Numbered from the stretch's first letter, positions 42,353-52,900 are shown. The stretch: DNA of 64,000 nucleotides from Dyadobacter koreensis (GCF_900108855.1 NZ_FNXY01000010.1:276929-340928); one strand, 5' to 3'. The notes: a model not told the origin generated them from the sequence alone. Translations and numbers: made by a program.

Positions 42353-43729
42353 ATGAAAAAAGTACTTTGTTTAATTTTATTAGCCACATCAGCTGGATTC
42401 GCTCAAGTGAAGTCAACGGATGATAATAACAAAAGTGATATCAGATATAGTCTCAATCCTTCCGGATCGCATTATGTAAAATTCACCTTTACAAATCAGG
42501 TTTGGCTTCGACTGAATGAAAATAATCCGGGAACAACAGTTTTAAGTGATCCCGCTTCTCAAACATTTGATATCGGATTGAGAAGGACTCGTATGCAATT
42601 GTTTGGCCAGATTACTGACAGGGTCTTTTTTTATACACAGTTTGGTCTTAACAACTTTAACAAAACAAATGGTTTCCCGGGTTATAATACAGCCGGAACG
42701 CCAAGTAACAGAAAGGTTGCTGCTTTTTTTCATGATGCGGTAGGGGAATATGAAGTGCTGAGAAAGGGCTCTGATTTCATTCGCGTGGGAGGCGGTCTGA
42801 CGATCGTAAATGGACTTTCCCGTTTCTCTCAGCCAAGTATCGGAACGATCATGACAATGGATGTGCCGATTTTCGCTCAGGCAACGGTAGATCAGACCGA
42901 TCAGTTTTCAAGAAAACTTGCCATTTACAGTCGTGGACAGATTGGTAAAATTAATTATCGTTTAAGTATTGCTGACCCGTTTCCAGTCGAAACAAGTGGA
43001 GGCGTCCCCGCTGCTTTGGGCGTAAATTCTGTTTTTGCTCAGAAAAAACATAAAAAACAGTTTGACGGATTATTGATCTACAATATTTTTGATACAGAAG
43101 ACAACACAACTCCAGGGTACATGACGGGTACTTATCTGGGAAAGCGAAAAGTCTGGAATATTGAGGCGGGCTTCATCGGACAAAAAAATGCGACTTGGAG
43201 ACAAGAAAATGCTGACACGCTGTATAGCAGCATGAATTTATGGTCCGTTGCTTCTTATCTCGACATGCCGGTTAACAAGGATAAAGGGACAGCGGTGTCT
43301 GCATATTTAGGATATTTTCATACAGAATATGGGAAAGGATATCTTCGCTATAATGGGAGTATGAATCCTGCAACAGGCACTAATTTACCGATCGCCGGTG
43401 TTAGCGGTACACACGGAAATGCTTACCCTATGTTTGGAACAGGGAATGTAACTTATGCACAGGCTGGATTTAAATTCAAAGAGGGGCTGTTGGGAAGCCA
43501 GGGGACGCTGATGCCTTTCGCTTCCTGGCAATATTCAGATTATGAACGTTTGAAAGATCCGATGAATCTGTACAATCTGGGCGTCAACTGGGTCATTAAA
43601 GGAAATAATTCAAAATTGACATTAAATTACGAGAATAGGCCAGTTTATAAAAACGGAGTGGAATTTAATGAATTAGTTAAAGACGGGAGAAAAGCATCCT
43701 GGATATTACAGTATCAGATATCAATCTAG
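42353..43729 (+). CDS. Outer-membrane porin, phosphate-selective porin O/P-like
   Basis: The 458-residue beta-barrel protein has a signal peptide (MKKVLCLILLATSAGFAQ) and an alternating beta-strand pattern throughout. IGLRRTRMQLFGQITDRVFFYTQFGLNNFN near 72-101 and DAVGEYEVL resemble the OprO/OprP-type porins common in Bacteroidetes. The C-terminus ends with a barrel strand (ASWILQYQISI). The substrate specificity is not evident, and it may be a general porin. It is divergent from the HTH regulator by 57 bp and ends at a bidirectional terminator. Confidence 0.82.
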   Translation: MKKVLCLILLATSAGFAQVKSTDDNNKSDIRYSLNPSGSHYVKFTFTNQVWLRLNENNPGTTVLSDPASQTFDIGLRRTRMQLFGQITDRVFFYTQFGLNNFNKTNGFPGYNTAGTPSNRKVAAFFHDAVGEYEVLRKGSDFIRVGGGLTIVNGLSRFSQPSIGTIMTMDVPIFAQATVDQTDQFSRKLAIYSRGQIGKINYRLSIADPFPVETSGGVPAALGVNSVFAQKKHKKQFDGLLIYNIFDTEDNTTPGYMTGTYLGKRKVWNIEAGFIGQKNATWRQENADTLYSSMNLWSVASYLDMPVNKDKGTAVSAYLGYFHTEYGKGYLRYNGSMNPATGTNLPIAGVSGTHGNAYPMFGTGNVTYAQAGFKFKEGLLGSQGTLMPFASWQYSDYERLKDPMNLYNLGVNWVIKGNNSKLTLNYENRPVYKNGVEFNELVKDGRKASWILQYQISI

Positions 43730-43747
43730 ACTGTGAATAAAATGAGT

Positions 43748-43785
43748 AAAAGAGGAGCCAGTTTTACCAAACTGACTCCTCTTTT
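43748..43785. terminator. Bidirectional terminator between the porin and malate dehydrogenase genes
   Basis: AAAAGAGGAGCCAGTTT (43748-43764) and AAACTGACTCCTCTTTT (43769-43785) pair over 17 bp with one wobble and a 4-nt loop. The flanking A- and T-runs make it a terminator in both directions for the two convergent genes. Confidence 0.88.
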
Positions 43786-43787
43786 GG

Positions 43788-44714
43788 CTAGAACGTCAAA
43801 GCTCCGTTCATCGCACGTACGGCTTCGGCGGATTTTTCGTATGCTGCTTTTTCGGCGTCGCTCAAACGCAGATTGATGATTTTCTCCCAGCCATTACGTC
43901 CAAGAACAACTGGGACGCCCATGCAAATATCTTTCTGTCCATACTCTCCATTCAGATAGACACCGCAGGGAACAATCCTTTTTTGGTTACGAACAATGCT
44001 TTCCACCATCATCGCTGCTGCAGCTCCGGGTGCATACCATGCTGATGTTCCGATCAATTTTGTAAGCGTTGCACCGCCGATCATCGTATCCGCTGCTATC
44101 TGCTCAAGTTTTTCAGCAGAAAGAAAACGGCTTACCGGAATCCCGTTGTAAGTAGCCAGGCGGGTTAACGGTATCATGGTTGTGTCACCATGTCCGCCAA
44201 TTACCATACCGTGAATGTCACTTGGAGAAACATCCATTGCCATAGCAAGATAAGTTTTGAAACGTGCGCTGTCCAATGCTCCTCCCATACCGATAATCCG
44301 TTTTTTAGGAATATCTGCCTCTTTAAATGCAAGGTAAGTCATTGTATCCATCGGATTTGAAACAACAATGATTATGGCCTTTGGAGAATATTTTAAAATA
44401 TTTTCAGTTACTGATTTTACGATTCCTGCATTGATACCGATAAGTTCTTCGCGGGTCATGCCGGGTTTGCGCGGGATACCTGAAGTGATTACGACTACAT
44501 CGGATCCCTTTGTTTTTTCATAGTCATTAGTTGAGCCAACCGGTTTGGTATTAAAACCAAGTAACGCAGCGGTCTGGTACATATCCAATGATTTTCCTTC
44601 ACTTACACCTTCTTTGATATCCAGCAACACTAATTCTTCCGCCAATTCGCGACGAATGATATTGTCGGCTGTGGTTGCACCCACGGCGCCAGCGCCTACG
44701 ACAGTAATCTTCAT
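43788..44714 (-). CDS. mdh: Malate dehydrogenase (LDH-like type)
   Basis: Mdh interconverts malate and oxaloacetate with NAD in the TCA cycle. The 308-residue protein has an N-terminal Rossmann motif MKITVVGAGAVGATTAD and acidic Asp in LLDIKEG selecting NAD. The substrate loop GIPRKPGMTREEL carries the Arg pair (the Arg in place of Gln distinguishes malate from lactate enzymes), SNPMDTMTYL follows, and the catalytic Asp/His pair sits in GGALDSARFK and IGGHGDTTMIP. It is a single gene sharing its terminator with the porin gene. Confidence 0.96.
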   Translation of the reverse strand: MKITVVGAGAVGATTADNIIRRELAEELVLLDIKEGVSEGKSLDMYQTAALLGFNTKPVGSTNDYEKTKGSDVVVITSGIPRKPGMTREELIGINAGIVKSVTENILKYSPKAIIIVVSNPMDTMTYLAFKEADIPKKRIIGMGGALDSARFKTYLAMAMDVSPSDIHGMVIGGHGDTTMIPLTRLATYNGIPVSRFLSAEKLEQIAADTMIGGATLTKLIGTSAWYAPGAAAAMMVESIVRNQKRIVPCGVYLNGEYGQKDICMGVPVVLGRNGWEKIINLRLSDAEKAAYEKSAEAVRAMNGALTF

Positions 44715-44907
44715 AAAAAAATGTATTTAATTGTGTAAAAATTAATGTTTTGAAATATACCCTAAAAATAGGTTACATAATTTGTTAAAACCACTCGGAG
44801 ATTTAAATTTTGTATGAAATGTAGTATGCTTCGATCCGTAATGCAATTTTTTACGTAATTAGATAGTTATATTGGCATTTCAAACCACTTTTTCTTTATT
44901 TAGAAAA

Positions 44908-45339
44908 ATGAATAACGAATCATTGATAGCAAAGACCTTAAAGTCTGTTTTTTTTAGAAAGGCAACAGGTAAAGCAGGCAGGTATGCCAGTAACGCAAGT
45001 CGCCTTATGGAGTTGGTTAGTGAGGTAGCGGGTAAATTGAAGCATGTTGGGTTCAAAGGCAATCTGGCCGAGTTTCAGGGCAGCGTAAGACTGCTGATTC
45101 GTATGGTGCAAGCATATTCGTCGGGAGCATACAGAACGCTTCCCTGGAAAAGCCTTGTTTCGATAGTCGCTGTTTTAATCTATTTTGTTTCTCCAATTGA
45201 TCTTATCCCTGATTTTCTGCCGGTTATAGGAATTACAGACGATGTCGCGCTTGTTTTGTGGCTTATTAAGACATTAGGCGACGATATTGCGAAATTCAGC
45301 GAATGGGAAAAGAACGAAAAAACAATTAATATCGGATAA
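44908..45339 (+). CDS. YkvA family (DUF1232) small membrane protein
   Basis: From ATG 44908 the protein has 143 residues; a TTG at 44872 is in frame but less likely. The DUF1232 core is evident: LVSIVAVLIYFVSPIDLIPDFLPVIGITDDVALVLWLI (about 92-129), in which a helix is followed by the SPIDLIPD motif and the conserved DD. The N-terminal half is a positively charged helical region. The biochemical function of this family is unknown. It lies 69 bp upstream of tatA on the same strand, but tatA has its own promoter. Confidence 0.85.
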   Translation: MNNESLIAKTLKSVFFRKATGKAGRYASNASRLMELVSEVAGKLKHVGFKGNLAEFQGSVRLLIRMVQAYSSGAYRTLPWKSLVSIVAVLIYFVSPIDLIPDFLPVIGITDDVALVLWLIKTLGDDIAKFSEWEKNEKTINIG

Positions 45340-45352
45340 AGTGCCTGATTAT

Positions 45353-45384
45353 TTTAGGTCTTTTCCAAAAAATAAGTATTTTTG
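45353..45384 (+). promoter_or_regulatory. Putative promoter for tatA
   Basis: The -7 element TATTTTTG (45377-45384) is an exact TAnnTTTG match. TTTA at 45353-45356, 20 bp upstream, is a near match to the -33 TTTG. It predicts a leader of about 20 nt before the tatA ATG at 45409. Confidence 0.55.
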
Positions 45385-45408
45385 TAAACATATAATCAAA
45401 GAATAGAT

Positions 45409-45615
45409 ATGGAATCAGTAACTGTTTTAGGTGGAATTATGGGGTTGGGTGGACAAGAGATATTTCTGGTAGCCTTGTTCGTTTTGCTTTTCTTCGGTGC
45501 GAAGAAAATTCCTGAGTTGATGCGTGGTTTGGGCCAGGGTATCAACGAGTTTAAAAATGCTACCAAAGACGTAAAAGAGAATATTGAGAAAAGCATGGAA
45601 GATACTACAAAGTAA
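45409..45615 (+). CDS. tatA: Twin-arginine translocase subunit TatA/TatE
   Basis: TatA oligomerises to form the pore for folded, twin-arginine signal proteins. The 68-residue protein has a short N-terminus, a membrane helix (about 14-30, IFLVALFVLLFFGAKKIPEL) with the family FGxKKxPEL hinge, an amphipathic helix (RGLGQGINEFKNAT) and a charged C-terminal tail. No tatC gene is adjacent. gatA follows 92 bp downstream, a common pairing in Bacteroidetes. Confidence 0.95.
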   Translation: MESVTVLGGIMGLGGQEIFLVALFVLLFFGAKKIPELMRGLGQGINEFKNATKDVKENIEKSMEDTTK

Positions 45616-45707
45616 TCTTTCCATTGTATTGAGTACATAACAGAGCCGTTTAGTAAACACTTAAATGGCTCTGATTCTTTATTTATTACCCGCCAAAAAT
45701 AATTACG

Positions 45708-47150
45708 TTGAAAGAGTACCCGACGCTGACCGAAATACAAAATGATTTGCGTGGAGGAGGTTTAACCTGCGTGCAGTTGGTGAATCATTATTTGGAAAGG
45801 ATTGAGTCCAATGCCCATTTAAATGCCTTCGTTGACGTCTATTCAGAGGAAGCACTTCGCTTCGCGGCTGATGTAGACATTAAAATTCAGAATGGAACTG
45901 CTGGCAGACTTGCCGGCTTGGTGATCGGCTTAAAGGATGTTTTGGCTCATAAAGGGCACGGCGTTCAGGCTGGAAGTCAGATTTTGAATACTTACCATTC
46001 CCCGTATACAGCAACAGCGGTTCAACGTCTTTTGGACGAAGACGCTATTGTAATAGGTCGTCAAAACTGTGACGAGTTTGCCATGGGGTCTTCTAATGAA
46101 AATTCATCTTTCGGTCCTGTTCTTAATGCGGCTGATAATACAAAGGTTCCGGGTGGATCTTCCGGTGGCTCGGCGGTTGCGGTTCAGGCTGGATTGTGCC
46201 ACGCATCTTTGGGAAGTGATACTGGAGGTTCAGTTCGTCAGCCTGCCGCTTTTTGTGGCGTAGTTGGGGTTAAGCCTTCTTATGGTCGTGTTTCCCGCTG
46301 GGGACTTCTGGCTTATGCGTCTTCCTTTGACTGTATCGGACCGATTACGAAAAGTATTGAAGATGCTGCTTTGATTTTGGAAATCATGGCAGGTTCCGAC
46401 GAATTCGATAGTACCGTTTCTGCCAAAGATGTTCCTTCTTACACTGAAAATCTTGGTTGGAATGGAAAGGCAAAGATTGGTTACATTCTTGATACGATTG
46501 AAAATGAAGCGATTGCTCCTGAAATCCGTGAGCAGACACTCGAAGTTTTAAATCGTCTCCGTTCGCAGGGACACGAAGTCACGCCGGTTGAAATGCCGCT
46601 CCTTGATTATTTATTGCCAACTTATTACATCCTGACCACCGCTGAGGCCAGTTCAAATCTATCAAGATTTGATGGTGTAAGGTATGGTAGCAGAGCGGCA
46701 GAAAACGGAGATTTGGAGGCACTTTATAAGAATACCCGGACAGAAGGTTTTGGTGAAGAAGTGAGGAGAAGAATATTATTAGGTACTTTTGTTTTAAGTG
46801 CAAATTATTACGACGCATACTATACCAAGGCGCAACGCGTTAGAAGATTGGTGCGGGAAGAAACGGAGCGGTTTTTTGAGAAATTTGATTTTCTTATTTC
46901 ACCTGTTACGCCTACCACTGCCTTTACGATCGGAGAGAAAACGGAAGATCCTTTACAGATGTATTTAGCTGATATTTTTACGGTACAGGCTAATGTTGTA
47001 GGAAATCCTGCCATTTCAATTCCGAATGGTTTAGACAAAAATGGTATGCCGATTGGTATTCAAATTATGGCGCCCTTCTTCAAAGAAGAAAAAATGCTGT
47101 CGTTTGCTAACCATCTTTCTTTAACTTTGAAAGAAAATATAGAAGCATAA
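45708..47150 (+). CDS. gatA: Asp-tRNA(Asn)/Glu-tRNA(Gln) amidotransferase subunit A
   Basis: GatA is the amidase of the GatCAB complex that converts misacylated Glu-tRNA(Gln) and Asp-tRNA(Asn). The protein has 480 residues. Initiation is at TTG 45708 (KEYPTLTEIQNDL fits the family start, and the ATG at 45665 is out of frame). The amidase-signature triad is visible: Lys in VIGLKDVLAHKGHG, the cis-Ser in PGGSSGGSAVAV and the nucleophile Ser in SDTGGSVRQPA. gatB and gatC are not in the window. Weak hairpins follow the stop. Confidence 0.95.
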   Translation: MKEYPTLTEIQNDLRGGGLTCVQLVNHYLERIESNAHLNAFVDVYSEEALRFAADVDIKIQNGTAGRLAGLVIGLKDVLAHKGHGVQAGSQILNTYHSPYTATAVQRLLDEDAIVIGRQNCDEFAMGSSNENSSFGPVLNAADNTKVPGGSSGGSAVAVQAGLCHASLGSDTGGSVRQPAAFCGVVGVKPSYGRVSRWGLLAYASSFDCIGPITKSIEDAALILEIMAGSDEFDSTVSAKDVPSYTENLGWNGKAKIGYILDTIENEAIAPEIREQTLEVLNRLRSQGHEVTPVEMPLLDYLLPTYYILTTAEASSNLSRFDGVRYGSRAAENGDLEALYKNTRTEGFGEEVRRRILLGTFVLSANYYDAYYTKAQRVRRLVREETERFFEKFDFLISPVTPTTAFTIGEKTEDPLQMYLADIFTVQANVVGNPAISIPNGLDKNGMPIGIQIMAPFFKEEKMLSFANHLSLTLKENIEA

Positions 47151-47161
47151 TTTCCAAGCCT

Positions 47162-47217
47162 GATAAATAATTTTTTATCTGGTTTTTTGTAAGTATTTAT
47201 TGGACTGTAAGCAGTCC
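47162..47217 (+). terminator. Weak terminator-like hairpins after gatA
   Basis: GATAAA-TAATTT-TTTATC (47162-47179) is followed by TGGTTTTTTG. A second small stem, GGACTG/CAGTCC (47202-47217), is followed by a T-rich tract. Either could end the gatA transcript. The 241-bp gap to the lytic transglycosylase gene shows no other feature. Confidence 0.35.
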
Positions 47218-47391
47218 GGTCTTTATTATTACCCAATGTTTCAATAAAAGAATCGTGCCTGTAAGGTGATTTTTCAGAAATTATTTGCACGAAATTATAG
47301 ATAGTAAGAAAGTTATTTACATAAGGTATTCATCATCAGACGTTGACTATTTGATAACAGGAATCGCTAACCCATCAAAAAGCTTTAATTA

Positions 47392-49224
47392 ATGAGGATT
47401 TCAAAAAGAGTATTGTGGCTTGGAGCCGTGTGTGCAGGGTTGTGGAATTCGCCGGTTATGGCGACAATACAAAGAGAGAAATTAGAAATTATTGGGCCGG
47501 ATACGCTCGGAATCGCAGCGGTAGCTGATGAAAATGCCGAAATTCCAACCATGCCTGACGTTGAAGAAATAGGTTTGACACCTGCTATTCCGGAAGAATT
47601 ATTAAGAGAGCGTTTTGCGAAACTGGAAAAATCGATTCCTCTGACTTATCATAAGTCGTCTCACGAATTTGTTGAATACTTTATTTATAAAAAGACAAAC
47701 TTCACAATCAGTATGATGGAAAAGATGCCATTATACTTCCCTTTATTTGAAAAAACACTTCAAAAATACGGTCTGCCTACAGAGCTTAAATATCTGTCAA
47801 TGATCGAATCGGGATTAAATCCTACAGCACTGTCCCGCGTCAGAGCCGGCGGACTTTGGCAATTTATGCCTGCGACGGGTCGTGAGTTCGGTTTATACCA
47901 GGATAGTTACATCGACGAACGTTTCGAACCTGTAAAAGCGACTGAGGCTGCGTGTAAATATCTTAAACAGCTTTATAATATTTTTGGAGACTGGGAGTTG
48001 GCTTTGGCTTCTTACAATACAGGGCCGGGAAATGTTAAACGTGCAATGCGTCGTTCACATGGAACAACCTTCTGGGGAATTTATAACGCGCTTCCAAAAG
48101 AAACAAGATCTTATGTTCCGCAATATGTGGCGATGAACTATATGATGAATTATGGAAATGATCACGGCGTTTATGCACAAAATCCGGAATATCAGATTCC
48201 TAATGATACAATCCATATCAATGGCTATATAAATCTTGCAACATTCTGCCAGCAAAGTGGAATTGATTTTGCGGAACTTAACAAACTGAATCCTCAGTTG
48301 ACGAAAACAATGCTTCCTGAGCAGACGCGTGATTTTGTTCTTAAAGTACCAAGTGTAAAATATACTTATCTGGTTAGCAACAGAAGCGTGATTATGGATT
48401 CCTGCACACGCAGGTATATTCCAGCCGGAGCAGTTTTGGCAGGACTTGACAAATCAAACGGAGCGTTTCCCTATGCTTATGTTAATGGGGACGAGGATAG
48501 CGATGAATTTGCAGCTAACACAAAAGTAGTTTCCAAGAAATCTTCTCACACCGTTAAAAGAGGAGAGACGCTGCAATCGATTTCAAGAAAATACCGAGTT
48601 CAGGTTGCTGAGTTGAAAAGATGGAATCGTATTCGCAGAAATTCATTGCAGAGGGGCCAGCGCCTGGTGGTTTATAAAGATGTAAAAGTTACCGTCAGGC
48701 CGATGCTGATAGCTTCTGGAAAAGTAGAAAAAGAACACGTTAAAACCGATACAACTGCGGAAACAACGCTGGCTGTAAACGAAGAGACTGAGGAGACGGA
48801 TTCGGATGAACAGGAAGTGGCTGCTGTTGCGAAAATTAAGCAAAAAAAATCTTCTCATACAGTCAGACGCGGCGAAACACTGGAATCTATTTCAAGAAAA
48901 TATGATGTCGAAATCGCTGAGTTGAGGAAATGGAATAATATTCGTAGAAGCGCTATCCAAAGTGGACAAAAATTAATTGTTTATAAGGAAGTTAAAGAGG
49001 TTGTGCCTGTAACCCTGGTTGCTTCTGCAAAAACGCAGCAGGCACAGAAAGAAGAACAAAGAAGATCAAGACATATCAAAATGCGTTACCACACTGTCCA
49101 GCAGGGTGATACGCTATGGAACATTTCCCAGCGTTACGGACTGCCGATAGATTACCTGAAAAGAGCTAATAAAATCAGAGGGAACGAGATTAAGCCTGGT
49201 ATGAAACTGATCGTTTCAAGCTAG
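47392..49224 (+). CDS. Membrane-bound lytic murein transglycosylase D-like protein with three LysM domains
   Basis: The enzyme cleaves peptidoglycan glycan strands. The 610-residue protein has a signal peptide (about 1-25). The SLT/GH23 catalytic domain (about 115-260) has the active-site Glu in YLSMIESGLNP, then GGLWQFMPATGREFGL and ALASYNTGPGNVKRA. Three LysM peptidoglycan-binding modules follow (about 382-428, 485-532 and 563-608), each with the pattern HTVxxGxTLxxISxxY. The first two are near-duplicates separated by an acidic linker. It is the gene before ruvA and sprA, a neighbourhood seen in other Bacteroidetes. Confidence 0.93.
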   Translation: MRISKRVLWLGAVCAGLWNSPVMATIQREKLEIIGPDTLGIAAVADENAEIPTMPDVEEIGLTPAIPEELLRERFAKLEKSIPLTYHKSSHEFVEYFIYKKTNFTISMMEKMPLYFPLFEKTLQKYGLPTELKYLSMIESGLNPTALSRVRAGGLWQFMPATGREFGLYQDSYIDERFEPVKATEAACKYLKQLYNIFGDWELALASYNTGPGNVKRAMRRSHGTTFWGIYNALPKETRSYVPQYVAMNYMMNYGNDHGVYAQNPEYQIPNDTIHINGYINLATFCQQSGIDFAELNKLNPQLTKTMLPEQTRDFVLKVPSVKYTYLVSNRSVIMDSCTRRYIPAGAVLAGLDKSNGAFPYAYVNGDEDSDEFAANTKVVSKKSSHTVKRGETLQSISRKYRVQVAELKRWNRIRRNSLQRGQRLVVYKDVKVTVRPMLIASGKVEKEHVKTDTTAETTLAVNEETEETDSDEQEVAAVAKIKQKKSSHTVRRGETLESISRKYDVEIAELRKWNNIRRSAIQSGQKLIVYKEVKEVVPVTLVASAKTQQAQKEEQRRSRHIKMRYHTVQQGDTLWNISQRYGLPIDYLKRANKIRGNEIKPGMKLIVSS

Positions 49225-49257
49225 AACGAGTTATTTTAACGCACATACTATAAACAT

Positions 49258-49848
49258 ATGATTGCCTACGTTGACGGGACTGTAACCTATAAAGATCCTG
49301 CATTTGCCGTTATTGATGTCCAGGGTCTGGGTTATGAAGTTCGTATTTCATTGCAGACATACACCGCCATGCCAGACGTTGGTAAGCGGTGCAAATTAGT
49401 AACCTATCTAAATATACGTGAAGATGCTCATGTGCTTTTCGGCTTTTTGGAAAGCGATGAAAAGAGCCTCTTTTTAGATTTGATCAGTATCTCGGGAGTA
49501 GGGCCATCGACTGCTTTAGTCATGCTTTCCTCCCTTTCGTCTCCGGAAATCCGCCAGGGAATCATCGACGAAGACTTACGTCTGATCCAGTCTATTAAAG
49601 GAATTGGATTAAAAACAGCCCAGCGAGTAATTCTTGAATTAAGTGACAAAATGCGGAAAGATGCAATGCTCACTACGGGAGTGAAAACCCCTGCTAGTTC
49701 GAATAATGCGTTGAAAAGCGAAGCTTTGGCTGCCCTGGTGACTCTGGGTATCCCGAAAGCGACCGCAGAAAAAAGTTTAGATGTTATCATCAAACGGGAA
49801 GGGTACGAGATAACGGTTGAGCAGTTGATTAAATTAGCGCTCCGCTAG
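49258..49848 (+). CDS. ruvA: Holliday junction branch-migration protein RuvA
   Basis: RuvA binds Holliday junctions and loads the RuvB motor. The 196-residue protein has domain I OB fold (MIAYVDGTVTYKDPAFAVID) and domain II with two helix-hairpin-helix motifs (LISISGVGPSTALVML and IQSIKGIGLKTAQRVI). Domain III at the C-terminus (EALAALVTLGIPKATAEKSL) contacts RuvB. It is 33 bp after the transglycosylase gene and 110 bp before sprA; ruvA-sprA-gcvH is a recurring order in Bacteroidetes. ruvB and ruvC are absent from the window. Confidence 0.96.
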   Translation: MIAYVDGTVTYKDPAFAVIDVQGLGYEVRISLQTYTAMPDVGKRCKLVTYLNIREDAHVLFGFLESDEKSLFLDLISISGVGPSTALVMLSSLSSPEIRQGIIDEDLRLIQSIKGIGLKTAQRVILELSDKMRKDAMLTTGVKTPASSNNALKSEALAALVTLGIPKATAEKSLDVIIKREGYEITVEQLIKLALR

Positions 49849-49878
49849 TCAGGATTTTTAAATAAGTCGTACGGGAAT

Positions 49879-49947
49879 ATGAAAAAGATTTTTACCGTTT
49901 CGTTGGATATGTTGACATTGATTATTGCAGAAACCCTCAAAAAATAA
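49879..49947 (+). CDS. Possible 22-residue upstream ORF ahead of sprA
   Basis: ATG 49879 opens a 22-codon ORF (MKKIFTVSLDMLTL... ending TLKK) that stops 11 bp before the TTG start of sprA and in a different frame. It could be a leader peptide coupling translation, or a chance ORF. There is no family match that I recognise. Confidence 0.25.
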   Translation: MKKIFTVSLDMLTLIIAETLKK

Positions 49948-49958
49948 AGTATTAAGCT

Positions 49959-52900
49959 TTGTCATCAACGGTTTACTCATCCCTCTTTAAGGCTATTACG
50001 ATCTCATCCGGAGCTTTGCTGCTGGCAACGGCTTCTTTTGATAAAACTGAATCAAATTCTGAGGTTCTTGCCGATTGGGCAATTCTCACGGACACGATTC
50101 CGGATACGACCCGCAAAAATGTTGATCGCTCAGGCAATCAGCTTATTATGCGTTGGAAAGATTTCTATTCCAACAAATTTGCACAGCCAAGGCCTCGTTC
50201 TCCTTTTTACCTGAAAGATCCGGCCAATATTTCCACCAATATTTTATTGGATAGTTCCGGCAAAATTGCTGTAACAGAAAATATTCAGACTCCATCCGGA
50301 AGCCTTGATTACCGGGCGCCTGAGAGTATGGATATGGAAACATATGACAAGGCACTGGAAGATCGCGCTTTCAAAAGTTTGCTGCGGGAATATTCGTCCC
50401 GGCAGGATGGAAAAAGTGCGATGGGCGCAAGAGGTCTTTTGCCTAAACTTGATGTGCCGCCTGCGCTTTCGAAGATTCTTGGAGATAATTTCCTGGATTT
50501 CAAACCGACTGGTTTCGTCGCCCTTGACATTGGCGTAATGAACCAGTTTATTGACAATCCAGCGCTACCGATACGTCAGCGACGTAATACCAATTTTATT
50601 TTCAACGAACAGATCGCAATTAATTTCAATGCGAATCTGGGCGACAGGCTGGGTTTTCTTACCAATTTTGATACAAAAGCAAGTTTCAATTTTGAAAATG
50701 CTCTTAAACTGAATTATAAGAATCCGGAGGAGAGTTTTCTGCGTAAAGTCGAAGCGGGAAATATCAACTGGGCGATCAATAGTCAGTTGATTCCAGGTGT
50801 TCAAAATTTGTTTGGTTTAAAAACAGATTTCCAGTTTGGGCGTTTGAGTGCAACTTTTGTAGCTTCTCAACAGCGTTCAAGCAAAGAACGAATTGTGTTG
50901 CGCGGCGGAGCTCAAAGTCGTGAATTTGAAATCCGGGTAGATAACTACGACGAAAACAGAAACTTCTTCCTGTCTCAGTATTTCAGAAATAAGTACGAAA
51001 GTGCTTTAAGAAACACACCTCAGATCACTTCTGGCGTGACCGTGACTCGGATGGAGGTTTATGTTACGAACAGAACAACTACAACGGAATCGTTGAGAAA
51101 TATTGTTGGTTTCACAGATCTTGGTGAACCGGCTCCATATAAAACGGGAAATCCTAACATCCAGCCGATCCGTGCAAATCAGCCTGCTGACAATGCAACA
51201 AATGGTTTGTACAAGACATTAACTGACAACCCCGGTTTCCGTCAGGTCGATAATACCAATTCGGCAATTACCAATTTGGGGTTTGAAAAAACAGTTGATT
51301 ATGAATTATTAAGAGGAGCTAAAAGACTGGTTGCTGAACGGGAATATACATTCAGTCCACAATTGGGTTATATTTCTTTAACAACTCCGTTGAGAAACGA
51401 TGAAGTTCTTGCCGTTGCTTATGAGTATACTTATAACGGCAGATCATATAAAGTAGGAGAGCTTACCGAAGATTATCAAAATCGCCAGGATGATGAAGTA
51501 ATTGCGCTAAAATTGATCAAATCATCCACAATTCGTAACAATACGAAATTGCCGATGTGGGATCTGATGATGAAAAACGTTTATACGTTGGGAACAAGCT
51601 CGATTGGTAAAACGGGATTTCAGCTGCGTATTATCTACAAAGATGATTTGACGGGTATTGATAACCCGAATTTACAGGAAAGTAATCTTGCCAACATTCC
51701 CTTGATCCGTGTGATGGGCCTGGATCGGTTGAATCCTGTGAACGACTTGCAGCCAGACGGAAATTTTGACTTTGTGGATGGTGTCACGATTGATACCAAA
51801 ACGGGTCGTGTGTTTTTCCCTGTCCTGGAGCCTTTTGGTTCTAATCTTAATGCGAGATTAAGCGACGACGCATTTCGAAAAAAATATGTGTTTGACGAGC
51901 TTTACCGCACGACAATGATCGATGCGCAACAGGTTACCGAGCACAATAAATTTTACATCAAAGGTTCATACCAGTCCAGTGGCGGCGCAGAAGTTTCATT
52001 GCCTTACGGCGTTCTCGAGACTTCGGTGACTGTAACTTCCGGCGGCGTTCCCCTGTCAGCCGGTTCTGATTATATTGTTGAAGCGCAGATTGGCAGAGTT
52101 CGTATTCTGAACAGCAGCGTTATGAATTCAGGCCGCGAGATCGTCATTGAATATGAACGTCCTGATATGTTCCAGAACCAGATCCGGACACTTTTAGGAA
52201 CACATCTCGATTATGTTGTAAACCGTGATATCAGTCTGGGATTGACAGCCATTCGCTATAAGGAAAAACCTGCCGGATTCCTTACCCGTGTTGCGATAGG
52301 CAACGAACCTGTTAACAATACAATGCTTGGATTCAATGTGAACATCAGAAAAAATGTTCCATTCCTGACACGCTGGCTTGATGCGCTTCCTTTTCTGCAA
52401 ACGAAAGAAATGTCCAGCATTCAGTTCAAGGCAGAATTCGCTAAATTATTCCCGGGTGTTTCTAAGGAAGTGAACAACCGTTCGCTGATAGATGACTTTG
52501 AATCTACAAGGACAATTTATGATCTGGCCCGCCAGCCGCAAAAATGGCGTTTGTCTACTGTTCCGCCGCAATATCGTCAAGGCTTTGATGGAAAAACCCT
52601 GGACTACGGATATAAACGTGCAAAGATCTCCGCTTATGTTATTGACAACCTTTTTGGAGGAGCAACCGGTTTGGGTGGTGCTGCGCAATCTCCGGCCAAT
52701 ATTACGGATGACGACCGCAAAAATGTTTATGAAAAGTTGTATCTGCCAAAAGATATTTTCCCGAATCGTTCGGTTGCCGGGTTGATAAATTATCCACAAA
52801 ATGTCTTGGATATCGCCTATTATCCTAGTGAACGTGGTATGTATAACTATAACACCGACCTGGATGCCAATGGGCGTTTGAAAAACCCAAGACAGAATTT

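Noticed and set aside
44872..44907. TTG-started extension of the DUF1232 protein
   Set aside because: The 12 extra residues are not family-like, and ATG 44908 gives a normal start.
47060..47290. Minus-strand ORF after gatA
   Set aside because: It overlaps the gatA 3' end and has no recognisable domain; the composition is that of AT-rich intergenic sequence.
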